From Owenia fusiformis (taxonomy: Eukaryota > Annelida > Polychaeta > Sabellida > Oweniidae): a DNA stretch of 64,000 nt. The notes under the pieces are model-generated. The model was not told the origin of the DNA, did no database searches, and saw nothing but the letters and a program-made list of their open reading frames with translations. The DNA lies in contig CAIIXF020000001.1 of assembly GCA_903813345.2 (NCBI GenBank), positions 9,335,598 to 9,399,597 of the forward strand, given 5' to 3'. The translations under genes and the position numbers were made by a program. Below are positions 13,501-23,009 of the stretch, piece after piece. Position 1 is the stretch's first letter. Every line of letters begins with the position of its first letter.

Positions 13501-16500
13501 ACTCAGATTTTATAGGCTTATGCCTTATGGTTGTAGGACCTCTGCTGGAGAAGGAATTTTTAATATGGCGGCTCAAATTAAAATGGCCGCCATTATTCGT
13601 AAAAAATGAAACCTATGATAACTCAATTACTAGTGGACGGATTTGGTTCCAATTTTATATGCTGATGTGGAGGAACAGAGGAGCTTTTATTCAAGAAGAA
13701 TTTTTTCAAGATGGCTGCTGATTTCCAAAATGGCCACCATTTTTTGCAAGAAAACGTTATCTTTGATAACTCAAATACCAGTAAACGGATTTCATCCAAA
13801 TTTTATATGCTGATGCCTAGGGACACAGTTGCTATGTTCTAGAAAACATTTTCAAGATGGTGGCTGAATTTCAAAATATTTGATAACTCAAAAACCAGTG
13901 AATGGATTTAGTTCAAATTTTATATGCTGAAGCCAAGGGACACTGTTGCTCTGTTCGAGAATCAATTTTCAAGATGGCATCTGAATTTCAAAATGGCCAC
14001 CACTTTTCCCCAAAAATCCTTGGTAACTCAAAAACCAGTGAACAAATTTGGTTTAAATTTTAGAACCTGATATGCTCTGTTCAAGAAGGAGTTTACAAGA
14101 TGGCCACTAATTATCAAAATGTGTTTTGTTCAATGGGATTTGGTCCTCCTCGGAGTTGCTGTTTTTCTTGTATATTTTATAATTATACTTTTATTTATTA
14201 ATTTCTGTAATTCTTTAAGTAATTTCAAATTCTGCTTTGTCAATCTGTCTGGTCAAACACTGTTACGTGGGTTCATTTTGCACCCCCTTTCCTTTGAATT
14301 TAGTGATTTGAAGAATTTGCCAATTTACATCCCCACTCCAAGGAATTTGCTCTTTTCCACTGAAATATTTTTCGAGGTCTCCTCTGCCGAAGGCAGCGCA
14401 AAGTAGGAGCATAGCGACTACTTTGCGGGAGACCTCGAACCATTGATCACGTTTGCTCCTGTAATTATTCACTTCTTCACCTCTTTAAAATGTGATTTCA
14501 ATCAGTTGATCAAAATTTCGGACTTTGACCTCAAATTCAAATATTAATATTTATAAAACAAAATACTGACTCATTATTATATTTTTAAAAGTCTTTCAAA
14601 TAAAGTGAAATGAAGCCAAAATCAGCTAAAATTATGCAATGTCGTAAAATGGCGTGACTGGAATATGATGCAATCACCCGTGACATCAGACACGTATTGC
14701 CACATCAACAACTAAACAAACAATATAGACTTCACTGATTGGTTTAAAGATTCTTCGCATCATTTGTGACGTCATAAACATGTTACCCAACCAACAACTA
14801 AACAAATAACAAATAGGCATATAGGTACGTTCAGTGCCACGCTGTTGAATCAGTTATAAACAGGGATAATCAACAGATATATGAGAGGGTCAGGCATTTT
14901 TTGACTTGGAGACCTCGAATCGAGGAGTTTGCTGCATTTTCTTGTTTAGGAAATCATGTCTATTGTAGATAATCTATGGAAAACGCAACAGTCGAATTAC
15001 TTGTCTAAAATGTTGGGCATTGAATTCAATAATTGAAATATTCACGAATGTGGTCTATACCAGGCCCGTAGCCAGGGGGGGTTCGCAGGGTTCGGGCGAA
15101 CCCCCCCCCCTGGCAAAAAATTCTTTCAAAATCATGCAGTTTTTCACGATTTTGAGCATTTCTCAAGTGATTTTAGCCATATTTGGGCCAAAATTGTCAG
15201 ATGTGAACCCCCCCCCCCCCGGAAATTTTTGAAAACTGAACCCCCCTTATGGGCCTGTATACAAATGCAAAAAATGAAATATATTAGATACATGTAGTGT
15301 CAAATTAATCCAAGTTACAGTTTAATTAAAGATGACATCATCCATTTAATCTTATGGAATATTTAAACCCATTGCTACAAATCTTCCTGGGCCTCACCTC
15401 ATTTGGCTTAAAGTAGTTGTTTACCGCCATGTTTTCTAGCTTTAAGTAAAAAACAAAGTTGGTGACACCAACATTTTTTGTTTGATATATGAGGCATAAT
15501 TATGTCATGGTCATGTTAATATAAAAATACATGCATTCTGTCGTAAAGTAACTTTTAGCCCTCCCAGTAAACAATCACTTGTGCAATAATTGTGTGCACT
15601 TTACACTCTGCAAACTGCCTCTTGGCTTTTGTGATTACATGTAGTACAACTGCTGCAAAAGTCATATCCTTACTTTACAGAACATGTATGTGTAAACATG
15701 TGAGCTGCCATAGAAAGTAAAATATTTCAAAGATTAAAAGATGATACCACCAGTACCCACCCCACAAAACTCTCATTTTTCATTCTACATGGGCTCAAAA
15801 TGATGTACCATTTAGATTCAGAATTTAATTTTATGATATTACATCAAATATATACATCCGATATATTGATATTGCATCTAGCCTATGAATAATAAGTTGA
15901 TAACCCAAACACCATTCACAAGATGCATCTATATACTGTGGAGTCTATTTTATTTTAGATTACAATAAGATAGCAGACAATAAGGAGAAGAGGGTAGCCA
16001 TTGGGGCACAGAAAGCTAAGATTAAAGATGCCATGACTGCCAAGTTTGGAGATATAATCAAGGAGGTAATAATATCAAATTAGAATCAATAAACATATTT
16101 TGACATATTTAGAACTTAGTTTATTTTATTTACCAGGATTTTCATCTTTTCTGAAGTTTTAAGGTCATATCATAATCTGTATTTCAACAACATCATTTAG
16201 TTGTATAAGGGAGTTTTGCAATTTGGAAATATTTTATAAATCAAGAAACTTGCTTGTTTTTCCATTGTGTATACAGGTATACTGGTACATAGCCCAACCA
16301 ACACAAGTGCTGTCATCTATTTGTCTATGAATGAACAGTAATATAATAGCCTCTTATATTTTGATTGTTCACTAGGCAGAAGCAGAGGAAGGAGTGGAAG
16401 CCAATGAGGAGACAAAGGGTCATGCCTATACGCAACTTGCCAAAACATTAACAAAACTATTAGATAGACTAGAAAAAGCTGAAAAAGGTACCATCTATGG

Positions 16501-18743
16501 AAAACACAATTTTCCTTATATTAAGTATTAAGAGAACAATTTTAAAAAATTCAAAAGTAATACATGTACTTCCAACCTCTTTATATGGTTGCTGAAATCT
16601 ATTAATTATTATCTGTACCTATTAATATCTGATGAAGTATTTTGGTATGATTGAAATTGATTCAAGATTTCTGATAGGAAGTGTTGTCACGGACTCTTAA
16701 ACTTGCTTATAATAGCAGTATTAGCAACAACAAACAAAACTTGATCTTTACTTTCTGAGCAAAGAGTTCCTCAAGGCAATGTGAAGATATACAAAATTAA
16801 GACATGATCAGTTGAATTGGAATCTTAGACAATATTAACAAAATTTATCAGATGATTTTGTTCTGTAATTTGCAAATTAAGAGTTGATGACATCACTTTC
16901 TGTATTATCTTTATAAATGGCAGCCCAGTTGAAATGAACAGTTTATGAGTAATTGGTTATCAACCGAATCAAGACAGCAATGGGCTATTGCGGAATGTCC
17001 TTTTAACTAAAGTTCTTGCATCTGTTGTAAAAAATTTAGTTTTATTTTATTTCAAAAGCACATTTTCATGTACAGAAAAATAGAAGATTGAATTAGTATT
17101 AAATAGTACTACTTACAAACATCATCATTGACTTGTTGTAGATATACAGAATGTGGATGAACATATAAAAGGAGTAAAAGAAAATGATTTAGAAAAACCA
17201 GTTCAATCTACAACAAATCTTGGTAAGACACTGATCCTAGTGTTAAGTATGCATGTATTTTGTATATCTTACACTAGTAATGCATGTCCATGTATCACAT
17301 CTGGTATCACATATTATCAATTAGTCTTACATTGAAGAGGGATGACAACATCTCATGGTCTCATACTTTTGTTCAAACATAAATAGCATACACATGCCTT
17401 TGTGGCATCAGCTTAGATTCTGAGAAGATTCAAGACCCAGTAATCCACTCTATGAACGTTTATAGGAATCTTTCCCATTGAAATCCTAACGGTTGATTTC
17501 ACTTCCTTTACAGAGGCTGATAAGAGTAATACAGCTGCAGTAAGGGATTCTTCTACATCAGTGGCCAAACCACCAGACAAGACTAGCACAAATGATGAAG
17601 AAAATATAAAAATAAGGGTTACCAGATTAAAAGCTGGTGAATCGATGGAGGATATTAATAAAAAAGCTTCCTTGAAGATACCTGATGAGCAGAAGGAAGA
17701 GTTAGAAAACACAGTAAAAGAAGAGTTGGAAAAGGCAGGGCTGGACACGGGAGGTAAGACATTTAATACAATACTAATATATGTCTCTTCTTAAAACTGC
17801 TTATAGTGTGTATGTATAATTCATTTGCGTTTTACACATTAAGACAACTGCATTACATGTTATGTAGTTTGGTATACTGTAGAGTAGTATGCAAGTTTAC
17901 TTGTTAAATTCTGCCACCATCTGTCTCGAATAAATTATTTTCTTTAAAAAGTTGCTGTTATCTTTGTAGAATAATGGGAAAGCATTTCATCGTAAAAATA
18001 ATCTAAAATTCAACATAGTTTAATCACTCACCTATGTTTGGCATGAATTCAATTTTATTCCAGGTCGGCCCATTGAGATAAAGATCATTGCCACTGGTTA
18101 TATGGGTGAAGATGATGAAAATGTCCATACACTATCTGGGGATGAAACTAAAGCCTTTAATAAAATGCTAGTAGCCTTTATAGTGAGTAACATTTTGTGA
18201 TGTCAAAAAAAAGTTAATTTTTATCCCACAGAAAATGTCCTGTAGGGACATAGAGAAACTGTCCACCTGTCTGTCATTCTTGCGTTAGATCCATAAATCA
18301 AATATGTTTTTGGATTTGGTTCTTTATAGGCTAATGCCTTATGGGCAATTTAAAAGGGCAGCCATTTTTCATAAAAATATATTCTTTGATAAATCATATA
18401 TCAGTTGACAGATTTGGGCCAGATTTTATGTGCTGATAAATTAAGAAGCTATGTTCAAGAAAAAATGGCCACCATTTTTCATGGAAAGATGTCATTTTTT
18501 GAATAGTGTTAACTATAGAGTGCTATTCACATGATCAGGTTTTACCAGCTCATATTTGAGAACATGGGTGTTTGTCTTTATATCTCTTGTACATTATTTC
18601 AGGGGGCAGGTGGTCAGGAGGCACATAAAGAGCAGAAAAGACAAGATAAAATGGAAGAGAATTACAGTTACGTTTTTGGAAAAAATAAAAAATCTCAGTC
18701 TTCACAATCAGCAACACAACCAAAAATATATGGGGGAGCATGA
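1547..18743 (+). CDS. OS9: OS-9 (MRH-domain ERAD lectin) with an inserted Kunitz domain; 17 coding exons
   Basis: OS-9 recognises trimmed N-glycans on misfolded proteins in the ER lumen and passes them to the HRD1-SEL1L ubiquitin ligase. Exons: 1547-1681, 4413-4583, 4828-4891, 5997-6091, 6996-7094, 7723-7924, 8247-8351, 8463-8645, 9226-9396, 10516-10821, 13024-13128, 15959-16065, 16376-16487, 17142-17222, 17514-17753, 18064-18182, 18603-18743. All junctions are GT-AG and phases agree, giving 811 residues (human about 667). Residues 1-20 are a signal peptide. The MRH domain (about 63-213) keeps the WW pair (106-107), Q119, R188, E204 and Y210, the expected glycan-contact set. Exon 7 is charged coiled coil; exon 8 is a Kunitz domain; exons 10-11 are acidic. 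The C-terminus (IEIKII...[16 protein letters not shown]) matches the conserved OS-9 tail. The least certain junction is the exon 9 donor (9397 rather than 9391; both are in phase). Confidence 0.95.
1820..2139 (+). pseudogene. LINE reverse-transcriptase 3' fragment, first half (intron 1 of OS-9)
   Basis: Translating through frame breaks gives YLGIDIS, then [13 protein letters not shown] and [17 protein letters not shown], then [10 protein letters not shown]. These are the conserved words that follow the reverse-transcriptase domain in CR1/Jockey-group LINEs. The match stops at about 2139 and resumes at 3491, so the remnant is split by later DNA. Confidence 0.75.
2140..3490. repeat. AT-rich insertion with ATTCAGAAACAAATC tandem repeats
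   Basis: This segment separates the two halves of the LINE remnant. It holds irregular tandem arrays (about 2640-2815 and 3245-3420) of words such as attattcagaaacaaatcg. The palindromic word taatcattagctaatgatta occurs near 2540, 2612 and 3455. No coding content is visible. The exact insertion ends and any target duplication were not found. Confidence 0.6.
3491..3690 (+). pseudogene. LINE 3' fragment, second half
   Basis: The frame reads [16 protein letters not shown]...[18 protein letters not shown], the continuation expected after LEQQQ in CR1/Jockey-type LINEs (the RRAARFV and LGWESLQHRR region). It ends in a stop near 3690. It lies in OS-9 intron 1 on the sense strand and is non-functional. 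Confidence 0.75.
7109..7313. mobile_element. 205-bp TGT...ACA element with a 4-bp duplication, carrying a tRNA-like core
   Basis: The ends are TGTAATGACCC (7109-7119) and GGGTCGTTACA (7303-7313), inverted with one mismatch. AAAG flanks both sides (7105-7108 and 7314-7317). TGT/ACA ends with 4-bp duplications are known for Ginger-type DNA transposons. The interior contains tRNA-like promoter boxes on the minus strand. It lies in OS-9 intron 5, 15 bp after exon 5. Confidence 0.65.
7190..7260 (-). pseudogene. tRNA-derived sequence (tRNA-Lys-like head), not a working tRNA
   Basis: On the minus strand, TATAGCTCAGTCGGTAGAGC (box A) and GGTTCGATTCC (box B) are excellent RNA polymerase III internal promoter matches. 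The D-arm and T-arm resemble tRNA-Lys. The anticodon stem does not pair (TCAGA against TCCAA), so I call this a tRNA-derived SINE head or decayed tRNA. It could still be transcribed. Confidence 0.65.
8463..8645 (+). CDS. OS9: Kunitz (BPTI-type) domain exon inside OS-9
   Basis: This 183-nt exon encodes residues 291-351 of the predicted OS-9. Six cysteines (297, 306, 322, 330, 343, 347) have spacings 8-15-7-12-3, exactly those of bovine pancreatic trypsin inhibitor. The motif [13 protein letters not shown] and the CQPFIYGGC segment are standard. The P1 residue after the second cysteine is Arg307, which in this family favours trypsin-like proteases. Acceptor (tgtgtag before 8463) and donor (gtgagt at 8646) are good, and both flanking introns are phase 1. 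The exon is therefore symmetrical: it joins in frame to exons 7 and 9 and could also be skipped without a frameshift. A separate gene nested in the intron is less likely, because the exon has no start, stop or signal peptide of its own. Whether all transcripts include it cannot be seen. Confidence 0.9.
8846..9063. mobile_element. 218-bp MITE, same family as 177-577
   Basis: Ends CTCTACGCCCGGTATTTTTT and its partner ending in TACCGGGCGTACAG are inverted, with TA on each side (8844-8845 and 9064-9065). It sits in OS-9 intron 8, 200 bp after the Kunitz exon. Confidence 0.8.
10285..10438. repeat. 150-bp hairpin repeat in OS-9 intron 9
   Basis: Arms beginning ataatggttgattc and ending gaatcaaccattat are inverted and continue inward through gtatatcg, actctcgtgag and atgatatattcac. 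The loop is short (about cttgttcccttcggtcac). It is likely a MITE; the flanking TA makes the target duplication ambiguous. Confidence 0.65.
11149..12639. mobile_element. 1.5-kb long-armed fold-back element in OS-9 intron 10
   Basis: Arms start AGTCAAAACAGAAATG inward from 11150 and are mirrored at about 12580-12638. They match for roughly 450 bp each once the nested element at 11212-11475 is removed. The loop lies near 11860-12190. TA occurs at both outer sides (11147-11148 and 12640-12641). No transposase is visible. Transcribed as part of the OS-9 pre-mRNA, it would form a long duplex. Confidence 0.75.
11212..11475. mobile_element. 264-bp TA-flanked MITE nested in the fold-back arm
   Basis: Inverted ends of about 58 bp begin TTGAAACAGTTTATGTAAAA. 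TA sits at 11210-11211 and 11476-11477. The other arm of the host hairpin reads gaccaTAgtacccc without interruption, so the empty site and the TA duplication are both directly visible. Confidence 0.85.
13396..14142 (+). repeat. Tandem-core element with (CCGT)n microsatellite and short inverted ends
   Basis: The left end reads ATCCCACAGAACAAAG, then gggggatatag, then a CCGTCCGT-type tract (about 13437-13470). About five degenerate units of roughly 125 bp follow, each with gataactcaaa, ggattt, tatatgctgatg and AAAATGGCCGCC-like words. The right end (ttttgttcaatgggatt) is an inverted copy of the left end. This matches the pearl-like layout seen also at 44188-45723. It lies in OS-9 intron 11. Confidence 0.65.
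14372..14438. repeat. Short hairpin with TCGAGGTCTCC arms
   Basis: The arms tcgaggtctcc and ggagacctcga enclose a second stem, gcaaagtag/ctactttgc. The word gagacctcga recurs at 14911-14920, so a larger repeat (about 14300-14935) may be present. The function is unknown. Confidence 0.4.
15061..15257. mobile_element. 197-bp CAGGCCCGTA MITE with TATAC duplication
   Basis: Ends CAGGCCCGTA and TATGGGCCTG are near-perfect inverted repeats. TATAC flanks both sides (15056-15060 and 15258-15262). C/G homopolymers occur at about 15074-15112 and 15210-15247. The CAG start suggests a hAT-type element, but the 5-bp duplication is shorter than the usual 8. Confidence 0.7.
16660..16960. repeat. Degenerate copy related to the 33324-33928 MITE interior
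   Basis: The words ttgatgacatcactttctg and aaatggcagcccagttgaa resemble the arm of the element at 33324-33928 (gatgacatcacttcctg, aatggcagcttaccggaattga). The ends are not recognisable. It lies in OS-9 intron 13. Confidence 0.45.
18221..18500 (+). repeat. Degenerate fragment of the ATCCCACAGAACAAAG tandem-core family
   Basis: It starts tttttatcccacagaaaatg, then cctgtctgtc, then two poor core units with gataaatcatatatcagttgacagattt and aaaatggccaccattttt. It lies in the last OS-9 intron. No right end is visible. Confidence 0.55.
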
Positions 18744-20043
18744 GAAAATATATTTTTGAGAGTGCATGTTTCAACTATCATGGTTGGGTTTAGTATTATA
18801 TAGCACTTTATTTATATTTATTTTGTTTATGTTTATTGTTGTACAGTTTATTGTTTGTTAAAAGTTGATTCTGCCTTAAAGGGAGTGCAGAAATTAAAAC
18901 TAAAAAAGTTCATGATACTTGGACTTATAATGCAGGATTCAAGATGCCGAAATGTTTCAATTCTGCCTTATATTTTTATGGAGGACTTGGAAGTTATTAT
19001 ACTTTTTCAAAATAGAATCTGAAAATTTGGGGAACTGTGCAATTTGTTGCTGTCCTGTGTTACTTTTATAAACAAGTAATGTCTTAATATCTTAATATAT
19101 GTAAAATATGTACATTAAAAGAGGGTTTTTTGAATATGGTAAGATAAACCAGAAAATGGATTTAAAGTTAAAACCAAGGGCCAAAAATTTAGATGGGACA
19201 CAAAAGTTCTAGTAAGGACCCAAGATTGTTTTCATCTAATGTATCTAAAGTTCCATAAAATGCCCATTTTTGGGCCCCTACAGCCTAAACTACTTGATCC
19301 ACCTTAGGTGTGTGTTTGTATGTATTTTGTCAGAATTATCATTCCATTTGCAATTTATTCATTTTACTTAAGAATGCATAAAAATAATGCAACATGCAGG
19401 CAAAAATTGATTTGTCATTATTTTGTTTTTGAATCATTTCCCAAAACATTTCAAAGAATTCCAAAGTAGTTCTTTTATTTTTACTATGATTTCCATGGTT
19501 ATGGCAATGAAAACTGTTTTGAGAAATTGATCTTAGATTCATTTTTCCAATTTTTATGTCAAGGTGCAAAATATCAGAGATTGATTACTGTAACAGTGCA
19601 ATACACTGCTAAATATGGTGCACATGACTCAATTATCAAGTTGAATTCAACTTAGACAACCAATGATTGAGGTTGATTTTTCTTAACATGATTTAAAAAT
19701 GCTGATTCTATATGTAGCAAGACTGTATTATTAAAGATGTACATAATCTGGAGGCAAGAGGTCATTCCCACCTAGATACATAATTTTTACATTTCATTAT
19801 ATTCAAGAGTTATTTTTATCTCATATGTTGTTATAATATTTGCTTCTTTATTAATGTTTCCTTGTGCACCCAGCAATTATTTGAATTCTTTGTATTTTAG
19901 ATTAATCACACGTGTAATATCTAATTGAGAAATTATTGGTGTTTTCATTTTTTCTATTTTACTTAGTTTTCATGTACCATGTAAAGAAATTCATTGACCT
20001 GATGATTTAATGATAGCTAACATACTTGTAAGGTAGTAATATA
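18744..20043. other. OS-9 3' flank, no further gene seen
   Basis: AT-rich sequence after the OS-9 stop. It must include the 3' untranslated region; no unambiguous AATAAA signal close to the stop could be assigned. Open frames here are short and have no recognisable content. Confidence 0.4.
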
Positions 20044-20241
20044 CAGGGTGACCCAAAAAAGCAGCCATCTAACTTTGGAACACTTACTACACGTTTTGAA
20101 AGCAATCAAGAAGATTCAAATAATGGGAAACACAGAGTACCCAAGTTTATAAACTTATGGTTCATATTCTATACAAGGAAGTTCATTAAGATTCCATCAT
20201 ATTAGAAAATTTAGAAAAAATTGCATTTTTGGGTCACCCTG
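20044..20241. mobile_element. 198-bp mariner-type MITE (CAGGGTGACCCAAAAA ends)
   Basis: Perfect inverted ends CAGGGTGACCCAAAAA and TTTTTGGGTCACCCTG are bounded by TA (20042-20043 and 20242-20243). The CAGGGTG(T/A)CCCA terminus is typical of mariner-like elements. There is no coding capacity. Confidence 0.85.
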
Positions 20242-21623
20242 TATGTGTTTTCTCCATGTGTAGATTGTTAATTACTTGACTTCGGTTTTTGAAGACAATG
20301 TGTACTTTCATGAATTGGTTAATTAATTTGTGAGAATGAAGAAAAACATTCTTCTTCTTAGGTAAAACCAACCATCATGTAAGTAACTGTAACAGTAACA
20401 CTAACTGTTATTGACTAATGATTCTTCATTGTAAATCAAATGGTCTCAAATGGGAGAGTCTCTCGCAGAAAATATAGATCATTATAATTATTCCCTGATA
20501 TTTCTAGAACATAGAAATTCAGCGTTTTCTTAAGATGTAATCCAAAACTGTTTCAAATAGACTAACTATTTTTCGACAAAAGGGAAACTGTGTTGTGTTA
20601 CATTTTCTTCATGCAGACCTACATGTAGCTACCTTCTCTAGACACGATGATGTGATCAAGTTGGACCAGCTCAGCTTTCGTACATGAACAAAAGTATTCT
20701 TTCTCAAACAGTCTCATAGAGAACTCAAATACTATACTCTTTTATTAATTTTATTTATTTATTCAAGTATGAGGTATTACTATTTTTAACTTATTTAATA
20801 TAATGTCCATTAAGCCAAAATTAAATGTATACTGTCTGTTTAAGGCTGAAGTACCCATATATGGAGAGATTGTCTTTTGACCTCATGGTGGGAACAGTAA
20901 ATCAATAGAATTTTAGAATACCTAAAGATAACTGTTCTTACATGAGTCTTCACACCCCTTTGTTCTGTAAACAGTCAGCCTCAGTCATAATTGATCTACG
21001 TCAGTACGTCGACCGTATTTTTCCAAAATCGAGAGAAATATACTGCATAAATGCAGTCACATTTAATCCAAAGCAACCACACGGGGTCCGTAGCTTTCCA
21101 AAATTGAGAGAAATATATGTAGCATAAAATATAGGGGTAGGCAGTACGATGTAGATTTTCTATATCGTCTATATCGATTTTGCAAAGGTACGACTGTCGT
21201 AAAGCAAATGTGACCGAGTCTTAAAATATAGGGATAAGCAATAGGAGGTAGATTTTCTATATCGATTTTGTGAACCTACGGCCGTCATACGTCCGCCGTA
21301 GGTCAAAAGTGACTGAGGCTTTAGTGTTTACAGCAACGATGATTAAATAAAATACAAAAATACAAATAAACAGTATTTACAAGATGAATCCTCTGATCGG
21401 GGATTAAAATAGAGAACCATCACTTTTTTCCTATACAGAATAAGTGAAATAGTGAACCATCTGAGTGTTCTGATATAAGGCTGTGTATAGACTCCTGATT
21501 ACACAACTGATTGTAATTAGGCACCATGTTTCTATGGTAATTTACTGAAAAATCAATCAACTTTGGTTTCAGGAGAGTATGGTTGTAGGTATGTTAGTCT
21601 CAGGTAATGTACAAGTCCTTGGA
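20242..21623. other. Intergenic region and 3' flank of the minus-strand membrane-protein gene
   Basis: No gene was seen. A run with tttattaattttatttattt at about 20739-20762 supplies AATAAA signals on the minus strand and could serve the gene ending at 21624. The only repeat is the duplication at 21125-21321. Confidence 0.35.
21125..21321. repeat. Two-unit tandem repeat of about 98 bp
   Basis: Two degenerate units each begin taaaatatagg, contain gtagattttctatatcg and end tgacygagkct. They are direct repeats; nothing suggests coding. Confidence 0.55.
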
Positions 21624-23009
21624 TTAGCTCTCTTCATCCTTCTTGAATTTGGTTTTCAACTTTGAGAAAACCTGAAAAGACAAGAGTGAACATAGAGTAT
21701 TTTCTTCACTGAACGTTTTATGCAAAAATACTCATTATTAGCATTCATGAAGAACTTGTTAATTTCTATCAATGCTTTCTCAATTTTCTTAAACTGAACA
21801 TGAAGAATCATGTTGGTTTTACAATGGAGAGGAGAGTATATTATACAGAGACTCCGAGAGCCATGTACCAAAATCCAACATCGATGATCATTTTCATTCA
21901 CTTTTGAACTTACCCCCTTAGCGAGGTTTTTCATTTTCTTGTAGAGCCTAATCAAGTAGAACAAGATCGCTCCGCCGATAGCTAGGAATACAACTCCAAC
22001 AGCAAGAGCACCAACTCCTACATACGCAAGCACCCTGCACCAAACACAATAATATTGTACAGTATATGGAATCATGGAATTCGTTCAACAAAAATTATCA
22101 CATGGAAACGTTAAATTGAAAAATAACCGATGCCCCGTCGGTCATGCTGTCGCACCCACCCTGTCCACTTTCGGTAGCTGCGTATACCGGTAGCGTAAAT
22201 TTTAACACCGAATGAATAGTACCTCACGCTCATTGCCTTTTCCCCAAATCCAATTTTACATTAGGCCTAATTATCAAATGAAATGTAGGCCTACATTAAT
22301 ATATGAATTACACTTGGATATTTTAAAGGAAGAACAACTTCTACCTTCGCATGTTGTCAAACGATTGCAAACGCTAATGTATTTGATTTATTTCTGATAG
22401 TCAGTGACATGAATGTAGTAGTAGTATTGTGCTTCTCAAAATCAACTGAGATGATCATTTTTCTAAACGATACAGACACAATTAAAACGCAACTCCGGGA
22501 ACGCAACCATGGCAGTCCTTTGGTCAAGTGTCAACAGTAATTATGTGGATAAAATGAAGCTACGTACAGGGTGGGCCAAAAGAGAAAAGTGTAAAACTAT
22601 TGCTTTGGACATCATCCTAAAATCTGTTTTTGTTTTCAGAAGATTGATTTATTCCAATTCAGGCATAGTTGCAATAATGATTTTTGCATCACCTGTGAAG
22701 ATATTATCGAAATCCATGAATTTTCAAAAAGATTATATCGAAATAAAGCAATATGGACGTTTTCTTGCTCACCCTGTACAAGATCCCATAAAGGTAAACA
22801 TTGTAAAATATTTTACAGTTTAAAAGAAAGTCTGTTTTGAAATGTCCATACCTTTGATCACTTTCCATATCATTCCAATATTGAGCATAAAGTGCCAGGA
22901 GGACTATTCCAGCTATGAGGCCCCCGATGCCAATAAAGAGGAAACATCCTGTCACGATTCCCAAGATCTTCAGCGTCCTCTTGATCTTTGTCACTGGGTT
23001 TTCAGGCAT
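21624..23009 (-). CDS. Unrecognised 108-residue two-helix membrane protein, 3 exons
   Basis: I do not recognise this protein. Minus-strand exons are 23009-22852, 22034-21914 and 21671-21624, with GT-AG junctions (gtatgg donor, gtaagt donor, ttttcag acceptor) and matching phases. The product has a basic start (KIKR at 8-11), a Gly-rich hydrophobic helix at about 15-42, a short acidic loop (NDMESD, 46-51), a second Gly/Val/Ala helix at about 54-81, and a strongly basic tail ending KFKKDEES. Both termini are basic, so a hairpin topology with both ends in the cytosol is the natural reading. There is no signal peptide, cysteine framework or catalytic motif. Good splice sites and the coherent two-helix product argue for a real gene; without a homologue it stays a prediction. 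Confidence 0.6.
22567..22776. mobile_element. 210-bp mariner-type MITE in the intron of the membrane-protein gene
   Basis: Ends CAGGGTGGGCCAAAAGAG and CTTGCTCACCCTG are inverted repeats flanked by TA (22565-22566 and 22777-22778). It is related in ends, but not in interior, to 20044-20241. Confidence 0.75.

Noticed and set aside
13251-13721. A 156-codon open frame
   Set aside because: It runs across the end, microsatellite and first core unit of a repeat element inside an OS-9 intron; no domain, wrong context.
21656-22075. A 139-codon minus-strand frame as one uninterrupted exon
   Set aside because: Its middle is exon 2 of the membrane-protein gene; the frame only reads on through an intron beginning with a consensus gtaagt donor.
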